64,000 nucleotides of DNA, taken from Fibrobacter succinogenes (GTDB lineage Bacteria; Fibrobacterota; Fibrobacteria; Fibrobacterales; Fibrobacteraceae). Of this stretch, positions 43,734 to 53,515 are shown one piece after another. The position numbers were made by a program, and so were the translations under genes. The notes under the pieces are model-generated. The model saw only the letters and a list, made by a program, of their open reading frames with translations, had not been told where the DNA came from and did no database searches. Each line of letters opens with the position of its first letter. Position 1 is the first letter of the stretch. The DNA is taken from assembly GCF_902779965.1 (NCBI RefSeq), contig NZ_CACZDK010000010.1, positions 1-64,000 on the forward strand, given 5' to 3'.

Positions 43734-44384
43734 TTAGTTACCTTCTGGAACAAAATAAGTCGTTTGACTTGGGCAGGACGCAATTGCGTTCAATACCATT
43801 TGCAAATGGCTTTCGTTATGGACAAAATCAATGTTATCAGTATTGATAATCAATACAGGAGCGTCGGTGTAATGCCAAAAATGATGGTCGTAACGGTCCT
43901 GCAAATCGCTCAGGTAGTTACCGTCAATCGTCTTTTCCATCGAGCGGCCACGACCCCTGATGCGTTTTAAAAGCGTCGGAACGCTTGCTTGCAAATAAAC
44001 AACGTAATCCGGCTTGCGGATATCGTGGTTCAAGGCGTTCGACACCTGGTCATACATTGTAAGTTCGTTTTCGGTGAGGTTCTGCGAAGCAAAGATGCGG
44101 TCCTTGTCAAACGTGTAATCGCTCACGAGCAAATCGTGGAACAAGTCGCTTTGCAATGCAGAATTCTGGAGCTGTTTAAAACGGTCAAGCAAAAAGAACA
44201 ACTGTGTCTGGAAGGCATATGCCGCGCGGTTCTCGTAGAACTTGGGCAAGAAAGGATTATCCGCAAAATTCTCTTCGATAAACATCGCGTTCCAGCGTTC
44301 AGAAATGGTGCGTGCAAGTGAAGTTTTTCCAACGCCAATCACGCCTTCAATAGCCATAAAATGAATATTTTTGTCTGCAAGCAT
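43734..44384 (-). CDS. Deoxynucleoside kinase (dNK/dGK-dAK family)
   Basis: The 216-residue salvage kinase has P-loop EGVIGVGKTSLA (about 13-24), FIEENFADNPFLPKFY with the substrate-contacting Glu, LLVSDYTFDKDRIFA as the DRS-type motif, and LLKRIRGRGRSMEKTI as the lid. It phosphorylates deoxyadenosine or deoxyguanosine, or possibly other deoxynucleosides; specificity is not readable. Its ATG overlaps the folK stop (TGATG). Confidence 0.88.
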   Translation of the reverse strand: MLADKNIHFMAIEGVIGVGKTSLARTISERWNAMFIEENFADNPFLPKFYENRAAYAFQTQLFFLLDRFKQLQNSALQSDLFHDLLVSDYTFDKDRIFASQNLTENELTMYDQVSNALNHDIRKPDYVVYLQASVPTLLKRIRGRGRSMEKTIDGNYLSDLQDRYDHHFWHYTDAPVLIINTDNIDFVHNESHLQMVLNAIASCPSQTTYFVPEGN

Positions 44385-44893
44385 CAGGGTTCCTCCCCTT
44401 CTATGACGCGGAACGGAATTTTGTCTTCACGTTGAAGCAATTCCGAAAGCAAGTCCTTTACAGCCTTATTCGTCTTTGGATCCACCCAGTCCGGAGCAAT
44501 GTCGTTAAGCGGCACAAGCACAAACTGGCGGTTATAAACCTGCGGATGCGGGATAGTCGGGCGACCAGTGCAAATTTCACAGCCAAAGAACAACAAATCC
44601 AGGTCCACTTCCCTAGAATTCCAATGTCCGCGGTCCTTGCGTCCAAGAATAAGCTCGGATCCCTTTAAATAGTACAGCAATTTTGTCGGGTCACCATCGT
44701 ACCAAAAGCTCACAACCTGATTAAAATAAGGTCCCTGGCCAGCCGGTCCAACAGGTGGAGTCTCGTAAATCGGGCTTTCTACCCATCCCCCCGCACTCAC
44801 GCGGCGGAGCATGTCCCTCCCGGCTTTCAAGTGGGCCGAGCGGTCTGGAAGATTGCTTCCGAGTGCTACATATACTCTATTTAAAGATTCCAC
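44384..44893 (-). CDS. folK: 6-hydroxymethyl-7,8-dihydropterin pyrophosphokinase
   Basis: The 169-residue folate-pathway enzyme. Motifs are VYVALGSNLPDRSAHL, ESPIYETPPVGPAGQGPYFNQVV, the signature GHWNSREVDLDLLFFG and TIPHPQVYNRQFVLVPLNDIAP. Length is typical. It is the first gene of folK-dNK-panC. Confidence 0.96.
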   Translation of the reverse strand: MESLNRVYVALGSNLPDRSAHLKAGRDMLRRVSAGGWVESPIYETPPVGPAGQGPYFNQVVSFWYDGDPTKLLYYLKGSELILGRKDRGHWNSREVDLDLLFFGCEICTGRPTIPHPQVYNRQFVLVPLNDIAPDWVDPKTNKAVKDLLSELLQREDKIPFRVIEGEEP

Positions 44894-45246
44894 GCCCCAA
44901 ATATAGTCATTTTTAGAGTAGGATGTAGGAAGTAGACAGTAGGAAGTAAACGGCAGGCAATAAGAAGTACTTAGTTAATAGTTACTAGTTATTAGTTACT
45001 AGTGTTTCTAAAAATAAAATTTTCTTGTAACTTAGGACTTAGAAATCAAAACACATAATATTTTTCATAAAAAAAATTTTTTTTATGACATTTCACAAAT
45101 TATTATGTATCTTTTAACCCGTTCCGCCATTTCGGAACATAATATTTAATCATCATTAAAATTTTTGGGGCAACAAAGCCCTTATTATCCATTCACTATA
45201 TAAGTCTATTTCATTTTCTTGAAATATCTAATTATAGGACGCAATC
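44894..45246. promoter_or_regulatory. Intergenic region: heptamer arrays, then rho leader
   Basis: Positions 44915-44960 hold GTAGGAA/GTAGACA-type heptamers and 44970-45001 hold TTAATAG/TTACTAG heptamers. Further on, a perfect A/T palindrome CAT-A8-T8-ATG lies at 45066-45087 and a GTTCCG-CCATTT-CGGAAC hairpin at 45121-45138, about 110 bases before rho. The latter could be part of a regulated leader; many bacteria autoregulate rho. Confidence 0.5.
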
Positions 45247-47283
45247 GTGCCCAGAACACCTAAGAATCAAAATTTAGAACAAAACACCCAATCATCATCT
45301 TTGACGGACCTCGTTTATCCCGAAAGCACGGGAATCCCCGTACCCGACTACTTGGGAACTCCAGACAAACTTCCTGAGAATGTAGAAGAGGCACCTCAGC
45401 CGAAACGTCGTGGCAGGAAGCCGGGCTCCAAGACCAAAGTCCACAAGGAAGTCGAAACAAATTACCAGGCCGATGTAGAACAGGATTTCCAAGAAAAGAA
45501 AGAACCGGTCGATGGCATTGCAGCCGCCGAAAAGCGCCTTGCCGAACAGTACGGAGTTTCAAACATAGACGCTATTTCTGAACCGATTTTCGCTAGCGCT
45601 CCATCTTACGAAACTTCGAACGACCAACCGGGCGAACAAGCTATCTACACAAACGAAAACGCCGGCGAAGCCGCTCCGCAAAACGCAGAAGTTGCACAGC
45701 AAGGTGAAGGCCAAGCTGACCCGAACGCACCTCAGCAAGGCGATGCTCAGGCTCAAAACGGCGAAGGTCAGGACGACCGCCGTTTCAACAACCAGAACGG
45801 CAAATTCAACAAGTTCAATAAGAACAATAAGTTCAACAAGAACAATCGCAACAACCGCAATTTCCAACAAGAAGAATTTGTCGATGACTCTGCAACGCTC
45901 CCGGCACCGGGTTCCGAAGCCATTTTAAAGGCAAAGGAAAACTGGCTCAAATTCCGCAAGCTCTCCATGAGCGAATTGCAGGAACTCGCCGTGCAAAAGG
46001 AAGTGGACTTCCGCAGAATGCGTAAGCAGTCCCTCAACTACATTTTGCAGAGTCTCGAAAACGAAGGCAACATCATTTATACAGAAGGCGTCCTCGAAGT
46101 GACTCCGCAAGGCCACGGGTTCCTCCGCATGCCGGATCAGAACTACCAGACCAGCACCGACGATGTGTATGTTAGCCAAAACCTTATCCGTAAATTCAAC
46201 CTCAAGATTGGCGATACGATTGAAGGCCTTGTGCGCACGCCTCGCGAACAAGATAAGTACTTCTCGATGCGCCGCATTGACCGCGTGAATTTTGAAGAAC
46301 CGGACAAGATGCGCCGTCGCGTGGCATTCGAATATTTAACGCCGATTCACCCGGAAGAAAAGATCCACCTCGAATGGAACGAAACGGAATACAGCACCCG
46401 TATCATGGACTTGTTCTCGCCTATCGGTAAGGGACAGCGTAGTATCATTCTTGCACCTCCGCGTACCGGTAAGACCGTTCTCTTGCAGAACGTAACCCGC
46501 GCCATCGCAAAGAACCATCCTGAAATCATCCTCATCACGCTCCTCATCGACGAACGCCCGGAAGAAGTCACCGAAATGCGTGACATCATCACGGAAATCA
46601 AGGAAAAGGCAGCCGACAAGGGAATCGAAATCAAAGCAGAAGTCGTTGCCTCCACATTCGATGAACCGCCTGAGCACCATACCCGCGTGGCAAATATGGT
46701 TTTGGAAAAGGCAAAGCGCCTTGTGGAAAGCCAGAAAGACGTCGTGATTTTGCTCGACTCCATCACGCGTTTCGCTCGTGCAAACAACGTTGTAATTCCG
46801 CACTCCGGCAAGATTCTCTCCGGTGGTGTGGATGCCAACGCCATGCAGTTCCCGAAAAAATTCTTCGGTGCCGCCCGTAAAATTCAGGACAAGATTCGCA
46901 CCGTCAAAAACGAAGACGGTTCCATCAGCGAAGAAGTCCAGAAGAACGGCTCCCTCACCATCATCGGTACCGCTTTGATTGAAACCGGTAGCCGCATGGA
47001 CGAAGTGATTTTCGAAGAATTCAAGGGAACCGGTAACATGGAACTCGTGCTTGACCGCCGCATCGCAGAAAAGCGCATCTGGCCCGCCATTGACGTATTC
47101 AAGTCCGGCACCCGCAAAGAAGAACGCTTGCTTACGCTCCTCGAACAGAATGCCGCCTGGAACTTCCGTCGCGGTAGTCAGAACGAGACGGAAACGGGCA
47201 TCATGGAGAACCTGCTTAAGCTCATGAGCAAGCTCAAGACGAATGCCGAACTCCTCGCCGTCCTGTCCAAGCCGAAAGTCTAA
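45247..47283 (+). CDS. rho: Transcription termination factor Rho with long disordered N-terminal extension
   Basis: A 678-residue hexameric RNA helicase, about 260 longer than E. coli Rho. Residues 1-215 are disordered: an AT-hook-like [11 protein letters not shown] at about 52-62, then Gln/Ala/Glu-rich sequence, then an Asn/Lys/Phe-rich stretch ([19 protein letters not shown], about 183-206). The conserved core follows: Rho N domain ([15 protein letters not shown]), cold-shock RNA-binding part ([14 protein letters not shown]), Walker A APPRTGKT (about 404), [13 protein letters not shown] and the Q/R-loop region. Start codon GTG with AGGA upstream. Monocistronic. Confidence 0.96.
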   Translation: MPRTPKNQNLEQNTQSSSLTDLVYPESTGIPVPDYLGTPDKLPENVEEAPQPKRRGRKPGSKTKVHKEVETNYQADVEQDFQEKKEPVDGIAAAEKRLAEQYGVSNIDAISEPIFASAPSYETSNDQPGEQAIYTNENAGEAAPQNAEVAQQGEGQADPNAPQQGDAQAQNGEGQDDRRFNNQNGKFNKFNKNNKFNKNNRNNRNFQQEEFVDDSATLPAPGSEAILKAKENWLKFRKLSMSELQELAVQKEVDFRRMRKQSLNYILQSLENEGNIIYTEGVLEVTPQGHGFLRMPDQNYQTSTDDVYVSQNLIRKFNLKIGDTIEGLVRTPREQDKYFSMRRIDRVNFEEPDKMRRRVAFEYLTPIHPEEKIHLEWNETEYSTRIMDLFSPIGKGQRSIILAPPRTGKTVLLQNVTRAIAKNHPEIILITLLIDERPEEVTEMRDIITEIKEKAADKGIEIKAEVVASTFDEPPEHHTRVANMVLEKAKRLVESQKDVVILLDSITRFARANNVVIPHSGKILSGGVDANAMQFPKKFFGAARKIQDKIRTVKNEDGSISEEVQKNGSLTIIGTALIETGSRMDEVIFEEFKGTGNMELVLDRRIAEKRIWPAIDVFKSGTRKEERLLTLLEQNAAWNFRRGSQNETETGIMENLLKLMSKLKTNAELLAVLSKPKV

Positions 47284-47292
47284 CGAAATTTG

Positions 47293-47325
47293 GCGGAACG
47301 CTCACAAGGCGTTCCGCTTTTTTTT
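47293..47325 (+). terminator. Intrinsic terminator of rho
   Basis: GCGGAACGC pairs perfectly with GCGTTCCGC around a 7-base loop and is followed by eight T, 9 bases after the rho stop. Confidence 0.9.
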
Positions 47326-47364
47326 ACAATGTTCCCCAGCCTCCGCACGGGCTGTTCTTTTTAA

Positions 47365-47532
47365 GCCTGTCATGCCCGCCTCCGAGCGGGCATCTCCCTT
47401 TTTACAAGCAAAAAATTTTTACGTTTACTATTGAAATTTTATAATAGCGCAATCGCAACTATCCTCATTGCGAAAAACGCTCACAACTTACGTCATTGCG
47501 AGACCCCTGTAAGGGGCCGAAGCAATCCATAA
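47365..47532. repeat. Dispersed repeats between rho and proC
   Basis: TGTCATGCCCGCCTCCGAGC with a GCCCGC/GCGGGC hairpin (about 47367-47395), and TCATTGCGAGACCCCTGTAA...GAAGCAATCCATAAAG (about 47492-47533), related to the repeat inside the UvrA-like gene. Confidence 0.7.
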
Positions 47533-47552
47533 AGCTTAAAAAGGACACTAAA

Positions 47553-48359
47553 ATGAACTCAACGATTTTCTTTGCCGGTACTGGCAACATGGGCGGGGCC
47601 ATTCTCCGCGGTCTTTTGAACGCAGGCACCGACGCCAAAAACATTTTCTTCTTTGACCCAAGCGACAAGGCTGCCGAAGCCGTGAGCGCCCTCGGTTGCG
47701 TCCGCGTCAAGAGCTTTGCCGAAGGTATCGAAAAGGCTAACGTCACATTTCTTTGCGTAAAGCCGCAGATTTTCAAGCTCGTCGCCGCCGAATGGAAGGC
47801 TGCAGCAGCAACGCTCAAGAGCGAAAAGACATTCATCAGCATCATGGCTGGCGTTGTCCGCAAGAACCTCATCGAAGTTCTCGGCGAAAAGAACCAAGTG
47901 CTCCGCGTGATGCCGAACTTGCCGCTTACCGTTGGCAAGGGCTCTGTTGGCCTTGCTACAGACGGAGTCTCCGAAGAAACGCTCAAAATTGCAGAAGAAA
48001 TTTTCGGTAACATCGGCGTGACCTGCCGCGTTGCAGAATCTCTTATCGACGCCGTCACCGGACTTTCCGGCAGCGCCCCCGCTTACGTCTTTGAATTCAT
48101 CGAAGGCCTTACCCGCGGCGGCGTTAAAGCAGGCCTCACCCGCGATGTCGCCCTCAAGCTCGCCCTCGGCACCATCGAAGGCAGCGTTGAACTCGTGAAA
48201 CAGTCCGGCAAGAGCCCAAGCGACCTCTGCGCCATGGTTTGCTCTCCGGCAGGCACGACCATCGCAGGTATCGACGCCCTCGAAGAAGGCGCATTCCGCA
48301 GCACGCTCATCAAGGCTGTCGTCGCCGGCACGAACCGCAGCAAGGAACTGGGAAAGTAA
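47553..48359 (+). CDS. proC: Pyrroline-5-carboxylate reductase
   Basis: The 268-residue enzyme makes proline from pyrroline-5-carboxylate with NAD(P)H. Rossmann GxGxxG appears as FAGTGNMGGAILRG, then LCVKPQ, RVMPNLPLTVGKG, and the signature TGLSGSAPAYVFEFIEGL with AGLTRDVALKLA and CSPAGTTIAGIDALEEG. The ATG at 47553 has AAGGA upstream; in-frame codons further upstream come from a dispersed repeat. Heptamer repeats follow the stop. Confidence 0.96.
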   Translation: MNSTIFFAGTGNMGGAILRGLLNAGTDAKNIFFFDPSDKAAEAVSALGCVRVKSFAEGIEKANVTFLCVKPQIFKLVAAEWKAAAATLKSEKTFISIMAGVVRKNLIEVLGEKNQVLRVMPNLPLTVGKGSVGLATDGVSEETLKIAEEIFGNIGVTCRVAESLIDAVTGLSGSAPAYVFEFIEGLTRGGVKAGLTRDVALKLALGTIEGSVELVKQSGKSPSDLCAMVCSPAGTTIAGIDALEEGAFRSTLIKAVVAGTNRSKELGK

Positions 48360-48452
48360 ACAGTAGACGGTAGACAGTAGGAAGTAGACTGTATTAAGTT
48401 TGGCGGCAAAGCCGCGATTATAAACTTCCGACTTCCAACTTCCTACTTCCAA
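48360..48452. repeat. Heptamer arrays around a mini-hairpin
   Basis: GTAGACG/GTAGACA/GTAGGAA units run forward (48364-48390), then GGCGGCAAAGCCGC, then the same type in reverse (CTTCCGA, CTTCCAA, CTTCCTA, CTTCCAA; about 48425-48452). The whole is a large inverted structure. Confidence 0.75.
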
Positions 48453-48457
48453 CTAAA

Positions 48458-49822
48458 ATGCCTTCCATCGATTTTTTCACAAAAGAGACTGCAACGTCCT
48501 CGTTCATCTTGGACGTTCTTTCTTCTGTGGATAATAAGGTCGATGTTCATACCCCAACCAATGACGATTCGCCTGAAATCGCAGAAGCGCTCCGAGCTCC
48601 GCTCGCGGCTATTGTCATTTGGGATTTAGATTCTTTTACCGCAAAAAACGTAGAATTGCTTTCAAGCCTCCGCGAGCACAATCCAGACTCCATGATTCTC
48701 GCCTACGCCGAAGCCCCCGAGCGCCACGCCACTGTTTCTAGCAAACTTTACGATGCGATCCTTTCAACTGAAGCGTTGCGCCTTCACTTGATGAGCAAAA
48801 TTTCACGTCTCAAGGAAATCTACAACGCCAAACGAGTTTTTCGCGAAAGAATGTCGCACCTCGTCGGCAAAAGCGATGCCATAAAACGTTTGCGCAAGAA
48901 CGTAGAACGCGCCATTTTGCATACAGGCCCAGTGCTCATTCAAGGAGAATCAGGAGTCGGCAAGGACTTGATTGCACGCGCTATTGCCTGCGTTTACGAC
49001 AAATTCGTTACCGTCAACTGTAGCGCTATTCCCGAGGCACTTTTCGAAAGCGAACTTTTCGGGCACACACGCGGAGCCTTTACGGGAGCGCAAAACGAGC
49101 GCATCGGCTTATTCGAAGATGCCAACGGCGGAGCCATATTCCTCGATGAAATCGGCGACATGCCTCTGCACGCTCAAGTCAAGCTTTTGCGAGTCATCCA
49201 GAATCACGAAATCCGCCCCATTGGCGCCAACAAAACACGCCACATCAACGTACGCATCATCGCGGCCACCAACCGTGACCTCAAAGAAGAAATTTTCGAA
49301 AAGCGTTTCCGCGAAGATCTTTACTACCGCCTAAACGTCATTCCAATGCAGCTTTCACCGCTCCGCGACCGCAAAGAAGACATTGAGGATTTAGCAAATT
49401 ACTTTATCCGTCAGTATGCTCCAGCAGGCGAACCTTACACACTCTCGCCCGATGCTTTGAAAAAACTCCAGGAGCATAACTGGCCCGGAAACATTCGCGA
49501 ACTCGAAAACGTCATCCAGCGCGCGCTTTGCTTTACAGACCCCGGAGTTTTAAATCCCGAAGACCTGCAAATCGACGAAGATTCACGCAAAATTTCAGGA
49601 TTTTCAAGCGCCGATAGCGCCACCATCAAAGCTTATAACGCCAATAGCTATGACGACTTCCGCAATATGCAACTCGACGAAGAACGCGAATTTTTAAAAT
49701 CAACCATCCGCAATTGCGATGGATCTGTAAGCCTTGCCGCCGAACGCCTTCACATGAACCGCACCGCGCTATACAACCGCCTCGCCCGCCTTGGCTTAAG
49801 CGTTAAAGACGTTCAATCTTAA
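48458..49822 (+). CDS. Sigma-54-dependent activator with degenerate receiver domain
   Basis: The 454-residue product. Residues 1-120 look like a receiver fold ([28 protein letters not shown]) but lack the usual acidic pocket and Lys pattern, so phosphorylation is doubtful. The AAA+ core (about 135-370) has Walker A GESGVGKD, the sigma-54 contact GAFTGA, Walker [13 protein letters not shown] and the arginine-finger region [12 protein letters not shown] Fis-type HTH ends the protein ([21 protein letters not shown]). No partner kinase is nearby. Its 3' end overlaps the convergent TraB/GumN gene by 20 bases. Confidence 0.9.
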   Translation: MPSIDFFTKETATSSFILDVLSSVDNKVDVHTPTNDDSPEIAEALRAPLAAIVIWDLDSFTAKNVELLSSLREHNPDSMILAYAEAPERHATVSSKLYDAILSTEALRLHLMSKISRLKEIYNAKRVFRERMSHLVGKSDAIKRLRKNVERAILHTGPVLIQGESGVGKDLIARAIACVYDKFVTVNCSAIPEALFESELFGHTRGAFTGAQNERIGLFEDANGGAIFLDEIGDMPLHAQVKLLRVIQNHEIRPIGANKTRHINVRIIAATNRDLKEEIFEKRFREDLYYRLNVIPMQLSPLRDRKEDIEDLANYFIRQYAPAGEPYTLSPDALKKLQEHNWPGNIRELENVIQRALCFTDPGVLNPEDLQIDEDSRKISGFSSADSATIKAYNANSYDDFRNMQLDEEREFLKSTIRNCDGSVSLAAERLHMNRTALYNRLARLGLSVKDVQS

Positions 49823-50744
49823 AGCCGCGCTTGCGAAGCGTTTCAATCACATTGTCTTTTTCAAGCGCCAAATGCGCTACACCCACAACAACAAAAACTT
49901 TCCTGTCTTCACGCAAAAAAGTAGCTATTGAATCAGCCATTTTTGCGTTGCGGTTCACGTAAATACGTTGTTCAAACTCATCTTTAAATTTGCTTTCATG
50001 CAAAGGCATTTCATCATTTTCGCCATCATCCAGCAAGCGGCGCAACATGTCATCATCGCCCGTTTTCCAAGCTTGCATCAGATTTGAAACCAAAGATTCA
50101 AATTCTGCAATTTCATGCAAAGTCGTCTTTAAATAGTAAACTCCAGCCGAATCCGATTCCGTTGTATCCGCAAGAGCGCCAATTTGTTCTTCAGCCGTTT
50201 CCAAACCGATAATCGCCTTGCCATCCATCGCCGCACGATCTAGCAGCACGTAATCAATTCCATATTCTGGATTCAAACCCGCCTGCATAAACGCATACGA
50301 ACTGAGCGTCATTGCCGCAAGCCACGGACGAGTTTTCTCAATCATTACAATCGGAACATCCCAAGCCGTACAAAGGCTATCTACTGTATTCCACATGTCC
50401 TGCGGCAACAAATCGCGAAGCGTTCCCTCAGCAAGCATTCCTTGCGCTGCCGATTGCTCCCCCACTTCTTTCACGACTTCTTCATCGTTCATGTTGAGTT
50501 CTACAGCAAGTTCATCCGCATGCGCAAAAGCAGAATCAATTACAGGTGCAAGCGGATAAAGAGTCGAATCGGCCAAATGAATACTCCCCAGCACCCATAC
50601 CGAAGAATTTTCATCGGACACTTTCCAAAAGAAATGTTTGCTTTCTGGCTGAGACGCATTTTTTTTTGAAGTCCCCGAACAAGCAATCAAGCAAGCCGCC
50701 AAGAGTACATAAAATAAAGCAAACAAAGTATATATTTTTTTCAT
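49803..50744 (-). CDS. TraB/GumN-family lipoprotein 1
   Basis: The 313-residue product has a lipobox (LIAC, near Cys22), then the TraB/GumN fold: WKVSDENSSVWVLGSIHLADSTLYPL (about 40-65), ELAVELN, LETAEEQIGAL and [24 protein letters not shown] at the end. The two GxxH-like motifs and the conserved Glu residues suggest a metal-dependent hydrolase of the Tiki/TraB clan; substrate unknown, peptidase activity is known for eukaryotic relatives. It is a tandem duplicate of the next gene (50780). Confidence 0.85.
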   Translation of the reverse strand: MKKIYTLFALFYVLLAACLIACSGTSKKNASQPESKHFFWKVSDENSSVWVLGSIHLADSTLYPLAPVIDSAFAHADELAVELNMNDEEVVKEVGEQSAAQGMLAEGTLRDLLPQDMWNTVDSLCTAWDVPIVMIEKTRPWLAAMTLSSYAFMQAGLNPEYGIDYVLLDRAAMDGKAIIGLETAEEQIGALADTTESDSAGVYYLKTTLHEIAEFESLVSNLMQAWKTGDDDMLRRLLDDGENDEMPLHESKFKDEFEQRIYVNRNAKMADSIATFLREDRKVFVVVGVAHLALEKDNVIETLRKRGFKIERL

Positions 50745-50779
50745 AAAATAAATCTTAAAAATTTTACAGCAAAGAGCTT

Positions 50780-51727
50780 TTAATAGCGTTCAACTACATA
50801 GCCCCGATTTCTGAGATTTTCAATCACGTTGTGTTCTTCAAAAGCCAAATGGGCAGCACCCACTACGACAAAAACGTTTCTATCGTCACGCAAAAAACTG
50901 GCAACAGAATCTGCCATTTTCGCATTGCGATTTACCAAAAGACGTTGTTTAAACTCTTCCATATACAGCACTTCGCTCGGTGTGTAATCTTGCGTGTTTT
51001 CTTCTGACAACATACTATTCAACAGTTCATCATCGCCCGTTTTCCAAGCTTTAACCAAATCTCTTATCGAAGGTTTAACTTTAGGAAGTTCGCGTATAGC
51101 AGACTTCAACAAGCAAATGCCAGCCGAATCGGATTCCGACGAACCCGCTAACGCCTCAACTTGCTCTTCTGCAGTTTCCAAGCTGATGATAGGTTTACCA
51201 CCCTCTGAGGCCTTCCGCATGAACACATTATCAAACCCATATTCAGATTTCAACCCAGCCTGCATATACGCATAAGTGCTAATACTCGAAGCTACCAACC
51301 AAGGTCGCATCGATTCAAACGTACTCACAGGCAAATTCCATGCAGAGCAAAGACTATCTAAAGAATACCACAATGTTGTTGGCAATAAATCCCATAAAGT
51401 TCCCTCAAGAAGCATTCCACGCCGATTGATCAGCCACTGTACTTCGCTTGATGTATAAGCATCACTCATATTTATTTCAACAGCAAGTTCACTCGCCGCA
51501 TTAAAAGCAGAATCAATCACCGTTGGAAGTGGGTAAAACGAAGCATCAGCCACATGGATACTCCCCAGCAACCATACCGAAGAATTTTCATCCGACACTT
51601 TCCACAAAAAGTGTTTGTCCCCCCAATCCACTGACGGTTCCGGTAATACTGACGATTCAGAACACGCCACCAACCATGCCATGCAGCATGTCAAGCAAGT
51701 CCCCAGCAAAGCACGAATTTTTTTCAT
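50780..51727 (-). CDS. TraB/GumN-family lipoprotein 2
   Basis: The 315-residue paralogue of the preceding protein: lipobox LVAC, WKVSDENSSVWLLGSIHVAD, ELAVEINMSD, LETAEEQVEAL and VVVGAAHLAFEEHNVIENLRNRGY. All core motifs are kept in both copies, so both are probably active. The start at 51727 is chosen because GGGAGG lies 9 bases upstream; an ATG at 51736 would leave no spacing. It lies 42 bases after the ABC ATPase gene on the same strand. Confidence 0.85.
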   Translation of the reverse strand: MKKIRALLGTCLTCCMAWLVACSESSVLPEPSVDWGDKHFLWKVSDENSSVWLLGSIHVADASFYPLPTVIDSAFNAASELAVEINMSDAYTSSEVQWLINRRGMLLEGTLWDLLPTTLWYSLDSLCSAWNLPVSTFESMRPWLVASSISTYAYMQAGLKSEYGFDNVFMRKASEGGKPIISLETAEEQVEALAGSSESDSAGICLLKSAIRELPKVKPSIRDLVKAWKTGDDELLNSMLSEENTQDYTPSEVLYMEEFKQRLLVNRNAKMADSVASFLRDDRNVFVVVGAAHLAFEEHNVIENLRNRGYVVERY

Positions 51728-51769
51728 TATTTTCATCCTCCCTAAAGAAATCAATTTAAATATACACAA

Positions 51770-52513
51770 CTAAAAAAGATCTGTCCAATCAAGCAATCCA
51801 TTTTTACGAGCTTCGTCCGCAGGCGCCACACGCACAGCACCACCATTCACCACCATAATTCTATTGCAATAGCGTTCCGCATATTCCACAGAATGAGTCG
51901 AAACAATGATGCCCATATTTCGTTCCGTTACGATTTTCTTAAGCAACCGGAATAGCGCGTGGCTACGCGGAATGTCCAAGAACGCATTCGGTTCATCGAG
52001 CAACAAGACCTTCACCTGTTGCGCCACAGCCTCCGCTAAAAACACGCGGCTTCGTTCGCCATCGCTCAGTTCTGCAATCGGGCGATTCGCAAAATTCGCA
52101 ACATCCAAAAGCGCCATCGATTCCTCGACAATGCGTTTGTCTTCTTCCGTGCGACTGTCAAAAATTCCAGAATAGGGGGATCGGCCTAAACGAACAAATT
52201 CACTCACACTCATGCGAGGCGGTACAGCACTCGACATGCGCACCAGCGAAATAATCTGCGCACGTTCACGCGGAGCCCAATTTACAAGCGGTTTCCCTTC
52301 AAGCGAAACCTCGCCCGCAACCGGCGAAAGCAAGCCCGCAAATGTTTTCAACAGCGAACTTTTGCCGCACCCGTTCTCGCCCATCAAGGCCACAACCGTT
52401 CCAGGCGTAAGCGCAAAATCAAACGGCTCATTCATTGTCGAGAGCGCATTGCCATAACCCACAAGCAAATTTTTGCATTCCAACAAAACAGAAGATTTTT
52501 TCAATTCACTCAT
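51770..52513 (-). CDS. ABC transporter ATP-binding protein (FepC/BtuD type)
   Basis: The 247-residue ATPase has Walker A ALMGENGCGKSSLLK (about 43-57), Q-loop region, signature LSDGERSRVFLAEA, Walker B VLLLDEPNAFLDI and the H-loop STHSVEYAERY. It pairs with the FecCD-type permease 9 bases upstream, making an importer for a siderophore, heme or cobalamin-like ligand; the ligand is not deducible. ATG at 52513 with AGGGGG upstream is preferred over a TTG at 52516. Confidence 0.88.
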   Translation of the reverse strand: MSELKKSSVLLECKNLLVGYGNALSTMNEPFDFALTPGTVVALMGENGCGKSSLLKTFAGLLSPVAGEVSLEGKPLVNWAPRERAQIISLVRMSSAVPPRMSVSEFVRLGRSPYSGIFDSRTEEDKRIVEESMALLDVANFANRPIAELSDGERSRVFLAEAVAQQVKVLLLDEPNAFLDIPRSHALFRLLKKIVTERNMGIIVSTHSVEYAERYCNRIMVVNGGAVRVAPADEARKNGLLDWTDLF

Positions 52514-52522
52514 CAACGCCCC

Positions 52523-53494
52523 CTACATCCGCGCACCAGAACCGCGCACAAGCACCCACATAATCACGGGAACGCCCACAAGCGAGAGCACTGCATTCAG
52601 CGGCACCGAAGCAGGGAAAAGCCCGCCCAAAAGCGCAAGCGCAATCCCGCAAAACGCAGCCCCCGGCAAGAGCACGCGATGATTCGTCGTCTTGAAAAGC
52701 AAATACGCCAAATGCGGAACCGCAATTCCAATAAAAGCAACAGGCCCGCAAAACGCCGTCGTTGCCCCCGCCAAAAGACTTGCCCCAAGCAACACGCAAA
52801 TTTTGGAACGCTTCACGTTGAGCCCAAGTCCATGCGCAAAATCGTCTCCCAGCAAAGCAGCATTCAAATAACGGAGCGAAAAACCAATCAGCGCCATGCC
52901 CACAATAACAGTAGACACAAAAATCCAAACGTCTCCAAGCGTCACACGGCCAAAGCTACCCATGCCCCACGCCACATAAACACGCAGCGATTCCGAAGAG
53001 TTCCCAGCAATCAATACGCTCACAATCGAATCGATAAAGTATCCCGTCAAAAGCCCGACAATCAAAAGCACACCCGTCTGTGCAAAACGGCTCGCCGCAA
53101 ACATCACGACAAGCGTCACGAGCAAAGCCCCAAGCGCTGCCGAGCCCAGCACGCCGACACTTCCAAAGCCAATACCCGCCAAAAGCGCAAGCGCCACACC
53201 GAGACTTGCGCCACTGCTAATGCCAAGCACAAACGGCCCCGCAAGCGGATTCCGAAACACCGTCTGTAGCGACAAGCCCGACACAGCAAGCGATGCGCCT
53301 GCAAGCACCGCCGCAATCATCTTCGGGATTCTCAAGTTCCACAAGATATTCGACGAAACATCCGCACCCGGGCTAAACAGCGCCTGCACCACATCTGCAA
53401 ACGGGATGTTCACCGCGCCAAAGCAAAGCGTCGCCACACACAACAAAAAAATCAAAACAATCAGGGTCACAAACCCAATCAACAACCGCCGCAA
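52523..53494 (-). CDS. FecCD-family ABC permease
   Basis: The 323-residue inner-membrane permease with about ten helices. Family marks are NLRIPKMIAAVLAGASLAVSGLSLQTVFRNPLAGPFVLGISSGA at about 52-95, GLNVKRSK (ATPase-coupling loop region) and FCGPVAFIGIAVPHLA. The start codon is TTG at 53494 with GGAGG upstream. The first 8-9 codons and this ribosome binding site are repeated at 55101-55147, on the far side of the AAA ATPase gene. No substrate-binding protein gene is visible nearby. Confidence 0.9.
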   Translation of the reverse strand: MRRLLIGFVTLIVLIFLLCVATLCFGAVNIPFADVVQALFSPGADVSSNILWNLRIPKMIAAVLAGASLAVSGLSLQTVFRNPLAGPFVLGISSGASLGVALALLAGIGFGSVGVLGSAALGALLVTLVVMFAASRFAQTGVLLIVGLLTGYFIDSIVSVLIAGNSSESLRVYVAWGMGSFGRVTLGDVWIFVSTVIVGMALIGFSLRYLNAALLGDDFAHGLGLNVKRSKICVLLGASLLAGATTAFCGPVAFIGIAVPHLAYLLFKTTNHRVLLPGAAFCGIALALLGGLFPASVPLNAVLSLVGVPVIMWVLVRGSGARM

Positions 53495-53515
53495 AATAAG
53501 CCTCCGCGAAAAAAT

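Noticed and set aside
51770-53494. Riboswitch (cobalamin or similar) for the FecCD/FepC genes
   Set aside because: I looked for long leader structures upstream of the permease. The gap to the ATPase gene is 21 bases, and the region upstream of the ATPase gene shows only the 52-bp array and the vestigial start.
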